Below are positions 34,922-44,257 of a stretch of 59,826 nt of DNA, in pieces. Within the stretch, counting starts at the first letter, position 1. Each line of letters begins with the position of its first letter. Made by a program: the position numbers and the translations under genes. The notes below the pieces were generated by a model. It worked only from the letters and a program-made list of their open reading frames with translations, was not told the origin of the DNA and did not search any database. This DNA comes from Methylocystis suflitae (GTDB lineage: Bacteria > Pseudomonadota > Alphaproteobacteria > Rhizobiales > Beijerinckiaceae). The stretch covers positions 1-59,826 of the forward strand of contig NZ_JAMRYX010000063.1 in assembly GCF_024448135.1 (NCBI RefSeq). Reading direction: 5' to 3'.

Positions 34922-36046
34922 TCAAGGCGCCTCACTGAGGCGATCGCGGACCAGCTCGGCGAGAGCGAGTGAGGCCGTCAGTCCCGGGCTTTCAATTCCG
35001 AACAGATTGACGAGGCCGGCGACGCCGTGTTGGCTTGGCCCGTCGACGCGAAAATCTGCGGCAGGCGTCCCCCGCCCCGAGATTTTCGGTCGAATGCCGG
35101 CGTAGCCGGGAAGCAGGGCGCCGTCTAGAAGGGCGGGCCAGTAGCGACGAATTTCGTCATAGAAGGCCTCGGCGCGCCGCGAGTCCACGTTGTAATCGAT
35201 TTCATCGATCCATTCGATATCTGGACCAAACCGCGCCTGTCCGGCGAGGTCGAGCGTAAGATGAACGCCGAGACCGCCGTCCACAGGAACGGGATAGATG
35301 AGCCTGGAAAAGGGCGCGCGCCCGGGGAGCGTGAAATAGCAACCGCGCGCGAGATAAAGCTGCGGCGTCATGGAGGCCGGAAATCCGTCGATGGCTCGGG
35401 AGAGCGTCGTCGCGCCGAGCCCGGCGGCGTTCACAAAAGCCCTCGTCTCAAGCGAGGAGACGTCGTCGCTGGCGCGGTCGCGAATATGGAGCGTCATCCC
35501 GCTTTGCGTCACCGCGCCGCCCACGACTTTGGCGTTGAAAGCGAATGTCGCGCCGGACTCTTCAGCGTCGCCCTGCAGCGCCAACATCAGCCCATGACTG
35601 TCGACAATGCCGGTCGACGGAGACAGGATCGCACCGCAACAGGCAAGGCTCGGCTCGAGCTTGCGCGCCTCCGCCGCTTCGAGGCGAATGAGGTCTCGAA
35701 CGCCGCTCGCGAGCGCGTTCGAAGCGATCTGATCGAGTTTGGCCTTGTGGTCGGGCTGCGTCGCCACGATCAGTTTTCCGACGCGCCGGAATCCAACGCC
35801 GCGATCGAAGCAATATCGGTAGAGCAACTCGGCGCCTCGCTGACATAGTCGCGCCTTCAGACTGACGGGCGGATAGTACAGACCGGCGTGAATGACTTCG
35901 GAATTGCGTGAGCTGACGCCCGAACCAATCGTCGGAGCGCTTTCGGTAACCAGAACTTTGTATCCCGTCTCGCCAAGCGCGCGGGCCACGGCGAGACCGA
36001 CAACGCCTGCGCCCGCGATGACAACGTCAAAATTCGCACCGCTCAT
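34922..36046 (-). CDS. FAD-dependent oxidoreductase, L-2-hydroxyglutarate oxidase (LhgO)-like
   Basis: 374 residues of the D-amino-acid-oxidase/glycerol-3-phosphate-dehydrogenase superfamily. N-terminal FAD site '[21 protein letters not shown]', then '[19 protein letters not shown]', '[14 protein letters not shown]', '[13 protein letters not shown]' and a C-terminal 'IRPKISG...[17 protein letters not shown]'. This is the L2HGDH/LhgO pattern, a membrane-associated enzyme oxidising L-2-hydroxyglutarate or related 2-hydroxyacids. It is divergent from the sugar cluster and may or may not belong to it. Confidence 0.8.
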   Translation of the reverse strand: MSGANFDVVIAGAGVVGLAVARALGETGYKVLVTESAPTIGSGVSSRNSEVIHAGLYYPPVSLKARLCQRGAELLYRYCFDRGVGFRRVGKLIVATQPDHKAKLDQIASNALASGVRDLIRLEAAEARKLEPSLACCGAILSPSTGIVDSHGLMLALQGDAEESGATFAFNAKVVGGAVTQSGMTLHIRDRASDDVSSLETRAFVNAAGLGATTLSRAIDGFPASMTPQLYLARGCYFTLPGRAPFSRLIYPVPVDGGLGVHLTLDLAGQARFGPDIEWIDEIDYNVDSRRAEAFYDEIRRYWPALLDGALLPGYAGIRPKISGRGTPAADFRVDGPSQHGVAGLVNLFGIESPGLTASLALAELVRDRLSEAP

Positions 36047-36398
36047 CTTTGCTCACGCCTCGCGTTCTGTGCGCCCTGCGCCTCGGTTTGTTGGTTTTCG
36101 TCGTCCAGTCGAACGCGATCCGTGGATTAACTCTCAGGCCAACCGTTTATAGAAAGCGTGTTGGATTTTCGGGGCGAAAGACAGATTAGCATTTCGGCGA
36201 CGCCAAGTCGCCAATGACCTGGTTGATTCGCTCGACATAGGCCGCATTCGAGCGTCGGCTTTCCCTCGTTTGCTCTTGCAGCAAGTGATTGCGTGGTTAA
36301 AATGCAGTTGAGGCGTTGCCCATTCGACGCGTCGCGTGGATTGACTCTCACAGGGCGATATTCTAACCAGCTTTTGCTTGTTAAACAGGAGCGCTGCC
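36047..36398. promoter_or_regulatory. Divergent promoter region of the sugar cluster with repeated 16-base motif
   Basis: A relatively AT-rich 352-base region with no supported gene. CGTGGATTAACTCTCA (36121-36136) and CGTGGATTGACTCTCA (36335-36350) match at 15 of 16 bases in the same orientation. The second contains TTGACT, which with TAACCA (36364-36369) 17 bases on makes a weak sigma-70-like promoter about 30 bases before the first cluster start. The pair may be regulator sites or duplicated promoters. Confidence 0.4.
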
Positions 36399-36983
36399 CT
36401 GTCGCATATCATCAATTTTATGGAGCAGGTACGAGAGGTTGCAGGACTTCTTGACGCCGGCATGATCGAGCGGCTCGCTCAAGAATTGAGTCAATTGCGT
36501 GAGCGCGAGGGACGATTGTTTTTATTGGGCGTCGGGGGCAGCGCGGGAAATTGTGGTCACGCGGCGAATGATTTTCGCAAATTGTGCGGGATCGAAGCCT
36601 ATGCGCCGACGGACAATGTTTCGGAGCTGACGGCTCGGGCCAATGATGAGGGATGGGATACGATCTTCACAGGATGGCTTGAGGTCAGCCGGCTATCCAG
36701 CGGCGACGCAATCCTCGTCTTTTCAGTGGGTGGCGGGAACGCGGCCCGCAATGTCAGCGTCAAACTTGTGAAGGCCATCGATCTTGCAAAGCAGCGTGGC
36801 GCCCGCGTTTTTGCGATCGTGGGTCGCGCCGACGGCCACGCCGGCGCCCATGGCGACGTGGTGGTCGTAATTCCGCAGGTCGACGCCGGCCGCGTGACGC
36901 CGCTTTCCGAAGCGTTTCAGGCAGTCGTCTGGCATTGCCTCGTGTCTCATCCAGCTCTTCAGTCGCGTGGGACGAAGTGGTAG
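36399..36983 (+). CDS. SIS-domain sugar-phosphate isomerase, GmhA-like
   Basis: About 194 residues with a single SIS fold: 'LFLLGVGGSAGNCGHAANDFRKLCGIEAYAPTDNVSELTARANDEGWD' (read in parts) is the phosphosugar-binding N-half and 'VFSVGGGN', 'PLSEAFQAVVWHCLVSHP' the C-half, as in sedoheptulose-7-phosphate isomerases. Such enzymes convert sedoheptulose 7-P to a heptose 7-P. The start is unclear: AGGAG at 36387-36391 best fits a CTG at 36399; TTG 36378 and ATG 36420 are alternatives, and homologues do have residues before the ATG 36420 position. First gene of the cluster. Confidence 0.8.
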   Translation: MSHIINFMEQVREVAGLLDAGMIERLAQELSQLREREGRLFLLGVGGSAGNCGHAANDFRKLCGIEAYAPTDNVSELTARANDEGWDTIFTGWLEVSRLSSGDAILVFSVGGGNAARNVSVKLVKAIDLAKQRGARVFAIVGRADGHAGAHGDVVVVIPQVDAGRVTPLSEAFQAVVWHCLVSHPALQSRGTKW

Positions 36984-36992
36984 GAGCCAAGG

Positions 36993-37538
36993 ATGTTCGG
37001 GCCGCGACGCGCCGTTTTTTTGGATCGTGACGGCGTTCTCGTGGTGCCGCAGTTTCGCGAAGGCCGCAGTTTCGCACCGACGACTCTCGCGGAATTCGCC
37101 ATTTATCCGGACGCGCCGAGGTGCGTTACGAGGTTGAAGGAAGCGGGCTTCTTCACCGTCGTCGTTTCAAACCAGCCAGATGTGGGGGCGGGCCGAGTTG
37201 CGCGTGAGATCGTCGATGAAATGAGCCTCCGACTTCGCCACGCAATGCCTTTGGATGCGATAAAGATCTGCTGCCATACGGGCCAGTGCGCCTGCCGCAA
37301 GCCGCAGCCTGGAATGCTGTTGGAAGCTGCGCGCGAAATCGAGCTCGATCTCAAGGAGAGCTTCATGGTAGGCGATCGAGCGAGCGACATAGAGGCCGGC
37401 GCTGCGGCGGGGTGCCGCACCGTGTTCATAGATCTTGGCTATACGGCGGAACAGCCCCCCGAACGCCCAGATAAAATTGTCGGCTCGCTCTGCGAGGCCG
37501 CCGACTGGATCCTATCATTGCCACAAGCAGACAGCTGA
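36993..37538 (+). CDS. HAD-IIIA phosphatase, GmhB-like
   Basis: 181 residues. HAD motifs: D11-R-D13-G ('FLDRDGVLV'), 'VVVSNQPDVGAG', the zinc-loop 'CCHTGQCACRKPQPGML' and 'MVGDRASDIEAGAAAG'. The Cys/His zinc loop and size match D,D-heptose-1,7-bisphosphate 7-phosphatase. Placed between the GmhA-like isomerase and the transaldolase, it would remove the C7 phosphate in a heptose activation pathway. Substrate inferred by context. Confidence 0.85.
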   Translation: MFGPRRAVFLDRDGVLVVPQFREGRSFAPTTLAEFAIYPDAPRCVTRLKEAGFFTVVVSNQPDVGAGRVAREIVDEMSLRLRHAMPLDAIKICCHTGQCACRKPQPGMLLEAAREIELDLKESFMVGDRASDIEAGAAAGCRTVFIDLGYTAEQPPERPDKIVGSLCEAADWILSLPQADS

Positions 37539-37547
37539 AAGTCGCTC

Positions 37548-38321
37548 ATGCCGAAAATATTCATTAAGCTCTTTGCCGACGGCGCCGATCTTGGGAAAAT
37601 GATCTCAATGTATCGCGATCCGAGGATCGTCGGCTTCACGACCAATCCGACGCTGATGCGCCAAGCCGGCGTGGCCGATTACGAAAAATTCGCCCGCAAG
37701 GTGCTCGAGGCGATTCCGGATCGTCCCGTCTCATTCGAAGTATTCGCCGACGACCCCTCCGAGATGGCGCGACAGGCGCGCGTCATTGCCGGTTGGGGCC
37801 CAAACGTCAACGTGAAGATTCCAGTTGTTAATACAAAGGGCGAGTTCACCGGCCCTATTCTGAGCGCGCTTTCCAACGAAGGCGTGACGCTCAACGTCAC
37901 CGCGATCATGACCGTGCAGCAGGTTCGCGACGTCGCCGCGGCGCTCGCGCCCGAAGCGCCGGCGATCATTTCGGTCTTTGCCGGGAGAATCGCCGATACC
38001 GGCGTTGATCCTGTTCCTCACATGAAGGCCTGCCGCGCGGCGCTGGCGTCGCGCCCGCGCGCGGAGCTGCTTTGGGCCAGCCCGCGCGAGTTGCTAAACG
38101 TTTTTCACGCGCAGGAGGCGGGCTGCCATATCATCACCGCAACGCCCGACATTCTTTCCAAGCTGGAGTTGGTTGGAAAGGATCTCACGCAGTTTTCTCT
38201 CGAGACGGTACAAATGTTCTATCGCGACGCGACGGCTTCGGGATTCGACATAGACGTTGCGCCACAAAACTTGTCCGCCGAGGTCGGCGGCGTAAGCGAT
38301 ATACGCGAGGATGTTCGATGA
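37548..38321 (+). CDS. Transaldolase family protein
   Basis: 257 residues, a (beta/alpha)8 aldolase of the small transaldolase/fructose-6-phosphate aldolase type. The Schiff-base lysine is K90 in 'NVNVKIPVV'; 'FTTNPTLMRQ' near residue 30, 'LNVTAIMT' and 'ISVFAGRIADTG' complete the pattern. It transfers or cleaves three-carbon dihydroxyacetone units. Next to a split transketolase further on, it may build a C7 or longer sugar phosphate rather than serve the central pentose phosphate pathway. Overlaps the next gene by 4 bases. Confidence 0.85.
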   Translation: MPKIFIKLFADGADLGKMISMYRDPRIVGFTTNPTLMRQAGVADYEKFARKVLEAIPDRPVSFEVFADDPSEMARQARVIAGWGPNVNVKIPVVNTKGEFTGPILSALSNEGVTLNVTAIMTVQQVRDVAAALAPEAPAIISVFAGRIADTGVDPVPHMKACRAALASRPRAELLWASPRELLNVFHAQEAGCHIITATPDILSKLELVGKDLTQFSLETVQMFYRDATASGFDIDVAPQNLSAEVGGVSDIREDVR

Positions 38322-39331
38322 CGCGACAGTTCGAACGGGTTTTCATTACGGGCGGCGCCGGCTATTGCGGAAGCCGCCTCGTTCCACAGCTCCTTCGCTC
38401 TGGTTACAAGGCGACCGTGTATGACGTCATGTATTTCGGTAGCGAATTCCTGCCGAAAGACGACCCCAACCTAACCGTGGTTCAGGGCGACATACGCGAT
38501 ACAGCAAAGCTCGCCGCTGCGGTCGCCGGCCACGATGCTTTCTTGAGCCTCGCCTGCATCTCCAATGACGCTAGCTTCGAACTTGACGAACGGCTCTCGA
38601 CCTCGGTGAATTTAGAGGCCTTCGAGCCAATGGTGCTCGCGGCCAAGAACGCGGGCGTCAAGCGCTTCATCTATGCGTCTTCATCTTCGGTTTATGGCGT
38701 TTCCGACCAACCCGAAGTGACGGAGGACCATCCGCTCGTGCCCCTGACGCTTTACAATAAATACAAGGGAATGTGCGAGCCGCTGCTCAACAGACACATC
38801 GATGACGGTTTCACGGGCGTCACCTTCCGTCCGGCGACCGTGTGCGGCTACGCGCCGCGCCAGCGATTGGATCTCTCCGTAAACATTCTCACCAATCACG
38901 CCGTGAACAAGAACAAGATCACGGTTTTCGGCGGCTCACAATTACGACCAAACCTGCATATTCAGGACTATGTCGACGCGCTGGAGATGTTTCTCGAGGC
39001 GCCTGCGGAAAAGATCCAAGGCGAGATCTTCAACGTCGGATATCAAAATCTCTCTTTGATGCAGATCGCCGAACTGGTTCGCAAGGTCGTGCTCGAGGAA
39101 TATCCCGAACGCGGCGATCTCGAAATCGTGACGACGCCGAGCGACGATCTGCGCTCGTATCACATCAATTCGGACAAGATCGCGCGCGCGCTGGGCTTTC
39201 AGCCGCGGCGCACGATCGAGGACGCGGTGCGCGAACTCTGCGTCGCATTCCGAGAAAATCGTTTGCCGAACAGTTTCGACGACGACTTCTATTTCAACGT
39301 CAAGCGGCTGCAAAGATTGAAAGCAGCATGA
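38318..39331 (+). CDS. NAD-dependent sugar epimerase/dehydratase 1 (extended SDR)
   Basis: 337 residues. Rossmann 'VFITGGAGYCGSRLV', catalytic 'SSSSVYG' and Y-x3-K ('YNKYKG'), and 'LRPNLHIQDYVDALEMFLEAP' for the sugar-nucleotide site. The C-terminus carries about 20 extra residues. Extended SDRs of this kind oxidise, epimerise or dehydrate NDP-sugars. Translationally coupled on both sides (ATGA). Confidence 0.83.
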   Translation: MTRQFERVFITGGAGYCGSRLVPQLLRSGYKATVYDVMYFGSEFLPKDDPNLTVVQGDIRDTAKLAAAVAGHDAFLSLACISNDASFELDERLSTSVNLEAFEPMVLAAKNAGVKRFIYASSSSVYGVSDQPEVTEDHPLVPLTLYNKYKGMCEPLLNRHIDDGFTGVTFRPATVCGYAPRQRLDLSVNILTNHAVNKNKITVFGGSQLRPNLHIQDYVDALEMFLEAPAEKIQGEIFNVGYQNLSLMQIAELVRKVVLEEYPERGDLEIVTTPSDDLRSYHINSDKIARALGFQPRRTIEDAVRELCVAFRENRLPNSFDDDFYFNVKRLQRLKAA

Positions 39332-40338
39332 CCGGCAAACCTATTGCTGTGGTGACAGGCGGCGCGGGCTTCATCGGGAGCCATATGGTCGACCTGCTGC
39401 TGGATCGCGGATTTTGCGTTCGCGTGATCGACGACTTGTCGGGCGGGCGCGAAGCGAATCTTGCGCATCATGCGCAGAACTCGGACCTCGCCTGTCATTG
39501 GAAAGATATACGCACGCTGGCGCCCGGTGATCCGATCTTCTCGGATTGCCGCTATGTTTTTCATTTTGCAGGCATTGGCGACATCGTTCCATCGATCGAG
39601 CGCCCGATCGATTACATGGACATCAATGTCCAGGGAACGGTCCGTACGCTCGAATGCGCGCGCGCCGCAAAGGTGAAAAAATTCGTCTATGCGGCGTCTT
39701 CATCCTGCTATGGCCTCGCCGCGACGCCGACGCGCGAGGATCACCCAATCGCGCCGCAATATCCTTACGCTCTCTCAAAATATCAGGGCGAGCAAGCGGT
39801 GTTTCACTGGGGAAACGTCTACAAGCTCCCTGTCAATTCGATTTGCATATTTAACGCATACGGCTTGCGCGTGCGCACCACGGGCGCATATGGCGCCGTC
39901 TTTGGCGTCTTCTTTCGCCAGAAACTCGAGGGCAAGCCGTACACTGTCGTCGGCGACGGATCGCAATCACGCGACTTCATTTACGCAACGGACGTCGCCG
40001 AAGCGTTTCTTGCCGCCGCCGAAACGGACATCGTCGGCGAGCGCTTTAATGTCGGCGCCGGCGCGCCCAAATCAATCAATCAACTCGTGTCCCTGCTCGG
40101 CGGCGACGTGGTCTATGTGCCGAAGCGGCCCGGCGAGCCCGATTGCACCTGGGCGGACATAACGAAGATTTCCACGCTTCTCGGTTGGCGGCCGAAAGTT
40201 CCGTTTGAAGAGGGCGCGCCGAGGATGATGCAGCAGATACATCTTTGGAAGGACGCTCCGCTTTGGGATCCCGAGTCGATCGCCAAGGCGACGAAGACGT
40301 GGTTCGAATTTCTTGGAGGCGACGCGTCTCGGATATGA
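39328..40338 (+). CDS. NAD-dependent sugar epimerase 2 (UDP-glucose 4-epimerase-like)
   Basis: 336 residues. 'VVTGGAGFIGSHMVDLLL' cofactor site, 'VIDDLSGGREANL' as in GalE-type enzymes, 'ASSSCYG' and Y-x3-K in 'YPYALSKYQGE', then 'GDGSQSRDFIYATDVAEAFL'. The pattern is that of GalE/WbpP epimerases acting on C4 of UDP- or other NDP-sugars. The start overlaps the preceding stop. Confidence 0.85.
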   Translation: MTGKPIAVVTGGAGFIGSHMVDLLLDRGFCVRVIDDLSGGREANLAHHAQNSDLACHWKDIRTLAPGDPIFSDCRYVFHFAGIGDIVPSIERPIDYMDINVQGTVRTLECARAAKVKKFVYAASSSCYGLAATPTREDHPIAPQYPYALSKYQGEQAVFHWGNVYKLPVNSICIFNAYGLRVRTTGAYGAVFGVFFRQKLEGKPYTVVGDGSQSRDFIYATDVAEAFLAAAETDIVGERFNVGAGAPKSINQLVSLLGGDVVYVPKRPGEPDCTWADITKISTLLGWRPKVPFEEGAPRMMQQIHLWKDAPLWDPESIAKATKTWFEFLGGDASRI

Positions 40339-40435
40339 GTCCGCACGCGGCGTAGTTTGATACAAGACTCGCGACGAGTAGGGACTCAACCAAAGCCTTC
40401 ACTCCAACCGAGGATGCTTTCTCGCAGAGTAGCTC

Positions 40436-41989
40436 ATGCCCAATAACTCGCTCAATCGACTCTATGGCCACAAAATCAAGACGCCGGAAGAGTTGCGTGC
40501 AATCCTCGGCCCTGTGCCGCGCGAAAAGCGCGCGATAATGTGCCACGGCGTTTTCGATGTGGTTCATCCGGGCCACATTCGGCATCTCGCTTACGCCAAG
40601 GGCAAAGCCGATATTCTGATTACAAGCGTAACAGCCGACGCGCACATCACTAAGGGTCTTCATCGGCCGCACGTGCCGCAGGACCTGCGCGCGCTCAATC
40701 TTGCCGCTCTCGAGATGGTCGACTATGTGGTCGTGGACGTCAATGCGACGCCGCTCGACAATCTGAAACTCATTCAGCCAGACCTCTTTGCAAAAGGATA
40801 TGAATACACAACAACCGGGATGCGTCCGAAGACCGCGGAGGAAGCGGAAGCCGTGCGCGCCTATGGCGGCGAGATCGTCTTCACGCCCGGCGACATCGTT
40901 TATTCCTCATCGAAGCTCATTGAACTCGAAGCTCCCAAGCTTCGCTTCGAAAAACTCCAAATCATCATGGAGAGAAAAGGAATTTCCTTCGACGACCTGC
41001 GCCGCGCGATAAATGCGCTTTCCGCCTATCGCGTTCATGTGGTCGGCGACACGATCGTCGACAGCTACACCAATTGCGTCATGATCGGAGGCCAGACCAA
41101 AACCCCGACCTTGTCCGTTCTGTTTGAGTCGAAAACGGACTATGCAGGAGGAGCGGCGATCGTCGCGAAACACTGCCGCGCCGCCGGAGCGGACGTTTCT
41201 TTTTGCACCGTGTTGGGCGATGACGCCTACGCCGAATTTGTTGTGAACGACCTTCAGCGGGCCGGCGTCAGTGTCTCTGTCGTGACGGAGCGCGGTCGTC
41301 CCACGGTAAACAAGAACGCAATCGTCGTCGGCGGCTATCGCCTTTTGAAAGTCGACACGCTCGACAACAACTCAATTACGGACGTCATGTGCAACAAGAT
41401 GACCGATACGGTGCGCAACAGCGGCGCTGATGCGGTTATCTATGCCGATTTCCGTCACGGTATCTTCAATCGCCGCACGATACCCGATTTCATCGAGGCG
41501 ATTCCGGCGAATGCGTATCGCGTCGCCGACAGCCAGGTCGCGAGCCGCTGGGGAAACATCACTGAATTTCGCGGTTTCGATCTGATTACGCCGAATGAGC
41601 GCGAGGCGCGATTTGCGCTGGCCGATCAGGACTCAGGCATTCGACCTCTGGCCTCCGCGATATTCGATGAGGCGCAATGTAAATTGCTGATCCTTAAGCT
41701 CGGGCAGCGCGGGGTGCTCGTCTGCCAAAGCACAGATCACGAATCGCTGGATAGCTTTTTCGTGCTCGACAGCTTTGTCGAGAATCTCGTCGACCCCGTC
41801 GGCGCCGGCGATGCGCTCCTCGCATATTCGACGCTCGCCATGCTCGCCACGAAGGATCCGACGCAGGCGACCATCATCGGCCTGCTCGCGGCCGCCTGCG
41901 AATGCGAATGCGACGGCAACGCGCCCATCGCGCCCAAGCAAATTTTGAAAAAGCTTGATGCGGTGGAAAAACAAACGAATTACGTGTAG
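40436..41989 (+). CDS. HldE-like fusion in reversed order: nucleotidyltransferase then PfkB kinase
   Basis: 517 residues. Residues about 15-165 are a cytidylyltransferase-like domain with the HxGH motif at 44-47 ('VHPGHIRHL'), as in ADP-heptose synthases. Residues about 195-515 are a PfkB sugar kinase with 'GDTIVDSYT', 'KVDTLDNN', 'ITPNEREARFA' and the catalytic 'DPVGAGDALL' loop (base about D459). E. coli HldE has kinase first and transferase last, so the order is inverted. Expected role: phosphorylate C1 of a heptose 7-P, and after phosphatase action attach a nucleotide. It begins after a 97-base gap that could hold an internal promoter. Confidence 0.85.
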   Translation: MPNNSLNRLYGHKIKTPEELRAILGPVPREKRAIMCHGVFDVVHPGHIRHLAYAKGKADILITSVTADAHITKGLHRPHVPQDLRALNLAALEMVDYVVVDVNATPLDNLKLIQPDLFAKGYEYTTTGMRPKTAEEAEAVRAYGGEIVFTPGDIVYSSSKLIELEAPKLRFEKLQIIMERKGISFDDLRRAINALSAYRVHVVGDTIVDSYTNCVMIGGQTKTPTLSVLFESKTDYAGGAAIVAKHCRAAGADVSFCTVLGDDAYAEFVVNDLQRAGVSVSVVTERGRPTVNKNAIVVGGYRLLKVDTLDNNSITDVMCNKMTDTVRNSGADAVIYADFRHGIFNRRTIPDFIEAIPANAYRVADSQVASRWGNITEFRGFDLITPNEREARFALADQDSGIRPLASAIFDEAQCKLLILKLGQRGVLVCQSTDHESLDSFFVLDSFVENLVDPVGAGDALLAYSTLAMLATKDPTQATIIGLLAAACECECDGNAPIAPKQILKKLDAVEKQTNYV

Positions 41990-41993
41990 CGCC

Positions 41994-42944
41994 ATGAGAG
42001 TGATCGTTGTCGGCCTCGGGGTGCAGGGACATAAAAGGCGTGCGTTCGCCGGCGAAGACTTCGTCGCGACTGTCGACCCCTACAATGCCTCCGCGGATTA
42101 TCGAGACATAAAAGACATCCCGCTCGATAGCTTCGATGCGGCGCTGTGCTGCATACCCGACGAGCCGAAATTCGAAATTCTTGAATATCTGCTCGCGAAT
42201 GGAAAGCACGCGTTGGTCGAAAAGCCGCTATGGACGCGTACGGGCTCGGAACTTGACGAACTCGGGCGCCTCGCGCGCGCCGCGAACGTCGTTTGCTACA
42301 CGGCCTACAATCATCGCTTCGAACCGCATTTCGTGCGCATGCGCGACCTCATTGCGTCGGGCGAACTGGGGCGGATCTATTCCTGTCGCATGTTCTACGG
42401 CAATGGAACGGCGCGCCTCGTGCGAAATTCGGAATGGCGCGATAGCGGGGCCGGCGTGCTGCCGGATCTTGGCTCGCACCTTCTGGACACATGCCGATTC
42501 TGGTTCGGCGACATCGATGCGAGATTCAAACTGCTCGCCGTCAACTGCTTTGAGAACAAGTCGCCCGATCACGTCATTATCGGCAATGAAGACGGCGCAT
42601 GTCGCATCGAGCTCGAAATGACGCTGCTGTCTTGGCGCAATCACTTCGCTTGCGATATCTTTGCAGAAAACGGCAGCGCTCACATTGAATCGCTGTGCAA
42701 ATGGGGTCCGTCAACTTTTACGACGCGACGGCGAATTCTTCCGTCGGGGCGCCCGCCGGAGCAGGCGGTCACGCTCGTGCAGGACGATCCGACTTGGAAG
42801 GTCGAATACGAGCATTTCAAGGGCATGTGCCAGTCTCGAGCAAAGACCGACCTCTCAAACGACATATGGCTGCGAGACGTGTTGGCGCAACTCGAGGAAG
42901 TGGTTCTCGAACAATCGCGGCGACGCCGCAGGCAAGACGCATGA
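41994..42944 (+). CDS. Gfo/Idh/MocA family oxidoreductase
   Basis: 316 residues. N-terminal 'VIVVGLGVQGHKRRAF' Rossmann entry and the family 'VEKP' motif ('HALVEKPLW', supplying the conserved Lys), then 'AYNHRFEPHFVRMRDLI' and 'DLGSHLLDTCRFWFG', where the His is the usual catalytic/substrate residue. These NAD(P)-dependent enzymes oxidise or reduce sugars and NDP-sugars, often at C3. ATG 41994 lies four bases after the previous stop. Substrate unknown. Confidence 0.85.
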   Translation: MRVIVVGLGVQGHKRRAFAGEDFVATVDPYNASADYRDIKDIPLDSFDAALCCIPDEPKFEILEYLLANGKHALVEKPLWTRTGSELDELGRLARAANVVCYTAYNHRFEPHFVRMRDLIASGELGRIYSCRMFYGNGTARLVRNSEWRDSGAGVLPDLGSHLLDTCRFWFGDIDARFKLLAVNCFENKSPDHVIIGNEDGACRIELEMTLLSWRNHFACDIFAENGSAHIESLCKWGPSTFTTRRRILPSGRPPEQAVTLVQDDPTWKVEYEHFKGMCQSRAKTDLSNDIWLRDVLAQLEEVVLEQSRRRRRQDA

Positions 42945-44257
42945 CTTCTGCAATCAAGCACGCTTCGGATATCGTCGTCGGCTTCGCCGGCATGACCCAC
43001 CTTGGGATCGTCTCCGCGACCTCCGTCGCGGCGAAAGGTTTTAAGACGATCGGCTATGATTCCGATTCGCAACTAATCGAGCGGCTTTCGGCTGGCCAGC
43101 CTCCGATCGACGAGCCGGATCTGGATGAGCTGCTGCGCGCCAATGGCGCTCGACAGGCCTTCACCAACGATCTTTCGCGGCTCGCGGAATGCGACATCGT
43201 CTATATTTCATACGACGTGCCGACCGACGATAGGGGTCATAGCGATCTTAGCCCGATCGTCGGCATTATCGAAGCCGTGGCGAAGGCGCTACGGCCCGAT
43301 GGGATTCTCGTCATTCTTTGTCAGGTGCCGCCGGGTTTTACGCGGGGCCTGCGCGCGGTTCCGCCGGAGCGGCTTTACTATCAGGTCGAAACGCTCGTGT
43401 TTGGCCGCGCCATGGCGCGCGCGCTGCATCCGGAGCGAACGATTATCGGATGCGCGGATCCAAATGCGCCGCTGGAGCCGCGCTACGAGGCGTTGCTCTC
43501 CGCATTCGGATGTCCGTTGATCCCGATGAGCTACGAGAGCGCCGAACTCTGCAAGATCGCGATCAACTGCTGCCTGGTGTCTTCGATCAGCGTCGCCAAC
43601 ACGCTGGCGGAACTTTGTGAAAATATAGGGGCCGAGTGGTCCGAGATCGTTCCCGCGTTGAAGCTCGACGCCCGGATCGGCCCAAGCGCCTATCTCTCGC
43701 CGGGATTGGGGATCGCAGGCGGGAATCTCGAACGTGATCTTGCGACGGTCGTTGCATTGTCCGAGCGTTTCGAAACGGACGCGGGCGTCGTCCGCGCATG
43801 GATCGATAACAGCCGGCGCCGCCGCGATTGGGCGCGTCGCACGATCTCGACCGCTCTGCTTCGTGAAAAGCCCGAGGCGACGATCGCCGTTTGGGGCCTC
43901 GCCTACAAGGAGAATACGCATTCAATTAAGAATTCGCCGTCCGTCGCGACGATCACGGGTCTGCCAGAAACGCGATTCGTCGCGCATGATCCTGTGGTGC
44001 AAGCAAGCGCAATTTCTCACGCGCGATTGACGGGCGTCGATTCGCCGCTCGCGGCGCTAGAAGGCGCCGACGCCTTGATGATCTTGACGCCCTGGCCTGC
44101 TTATCGTCGAGTTGGAGTTGAGGAAATAGCGCGGACGATGCGGGGTCGCATTGTCATTGATCCCTATCGCCTACTCGATCCACGCGCCGCCGCCGCGGCC
44201 GGCCTCGATTACTACACGCTCGGGTCTCGCCATAACTCGAGCGCGGGAATCGTCTAA
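42941..44257 (+). CDS. UDP-glucose/GDP-mannose dehydrogenase-like protein lacking the catalytic Cys
   Basis: 438 residues with all three domains of nucleotide-sugar dehydrogenases: 'VVGFAGMTHLGIVSA' cofactor domain, the central helical domain with 'ESAELCKIAINCC' (conserved Lys and Asn present) and 'WGLAYKENTHSIKNSP' in the C-terminal domain. At the place of the invariant GGxC..KD loop it reads 'PGLGIAGGNLERD', so the nucleophile Cys (position 260 in the streptococcal UDP-glucose enzyme) is N262. Without Cys the four-electron oxidation to a uronic acid by thioester is not expected; a single oxidation or another reaction is possible. Confidence 0.82.
   Translation: MTSAIKHASDIVVGFAGMTHLGIVSATSVAAKGFKTIGYDSDSQLIERLSAGQPPIDEPDLDELLRANGARQAFTNDLSRLAECDIVYISYDVPTDDRGHSDLSPIVGIIEAVAKALRPDGILVILCQVPPGFTRGLRAVPPERLYYQVETLVFGRAMARALHPERTIIGCADPNAPLEPRYEALLSAFGCPLIPMSYESAELCKIAINCCLVSSISVANTLAELCENIGAEWSEIVPALKLDARIGPSAYLSPGLGIAGGNLERDLATVVALSERFETDAGVVRAWIDNSRRRRDWARRTISTALLREKPEATIAVWGLAYKENTHSIKNSPSVATITGLPETRFVAHDPVVQASAISHARLTGVDSPLAALEGADALMILTPWPAYRRVGVEEIARTMRGRIVIDPYRLLDPRAAAAAGLDYYTLGSRHNSSAGIV

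Noticed and set aside
34520-34972. 150-codon plus-strand frame in the intergenic region
   Set aside because: Runs into the antisense of the FAD oxidoreductase gene, has no family pattern, poor codon bias and no ribosome-binding site.
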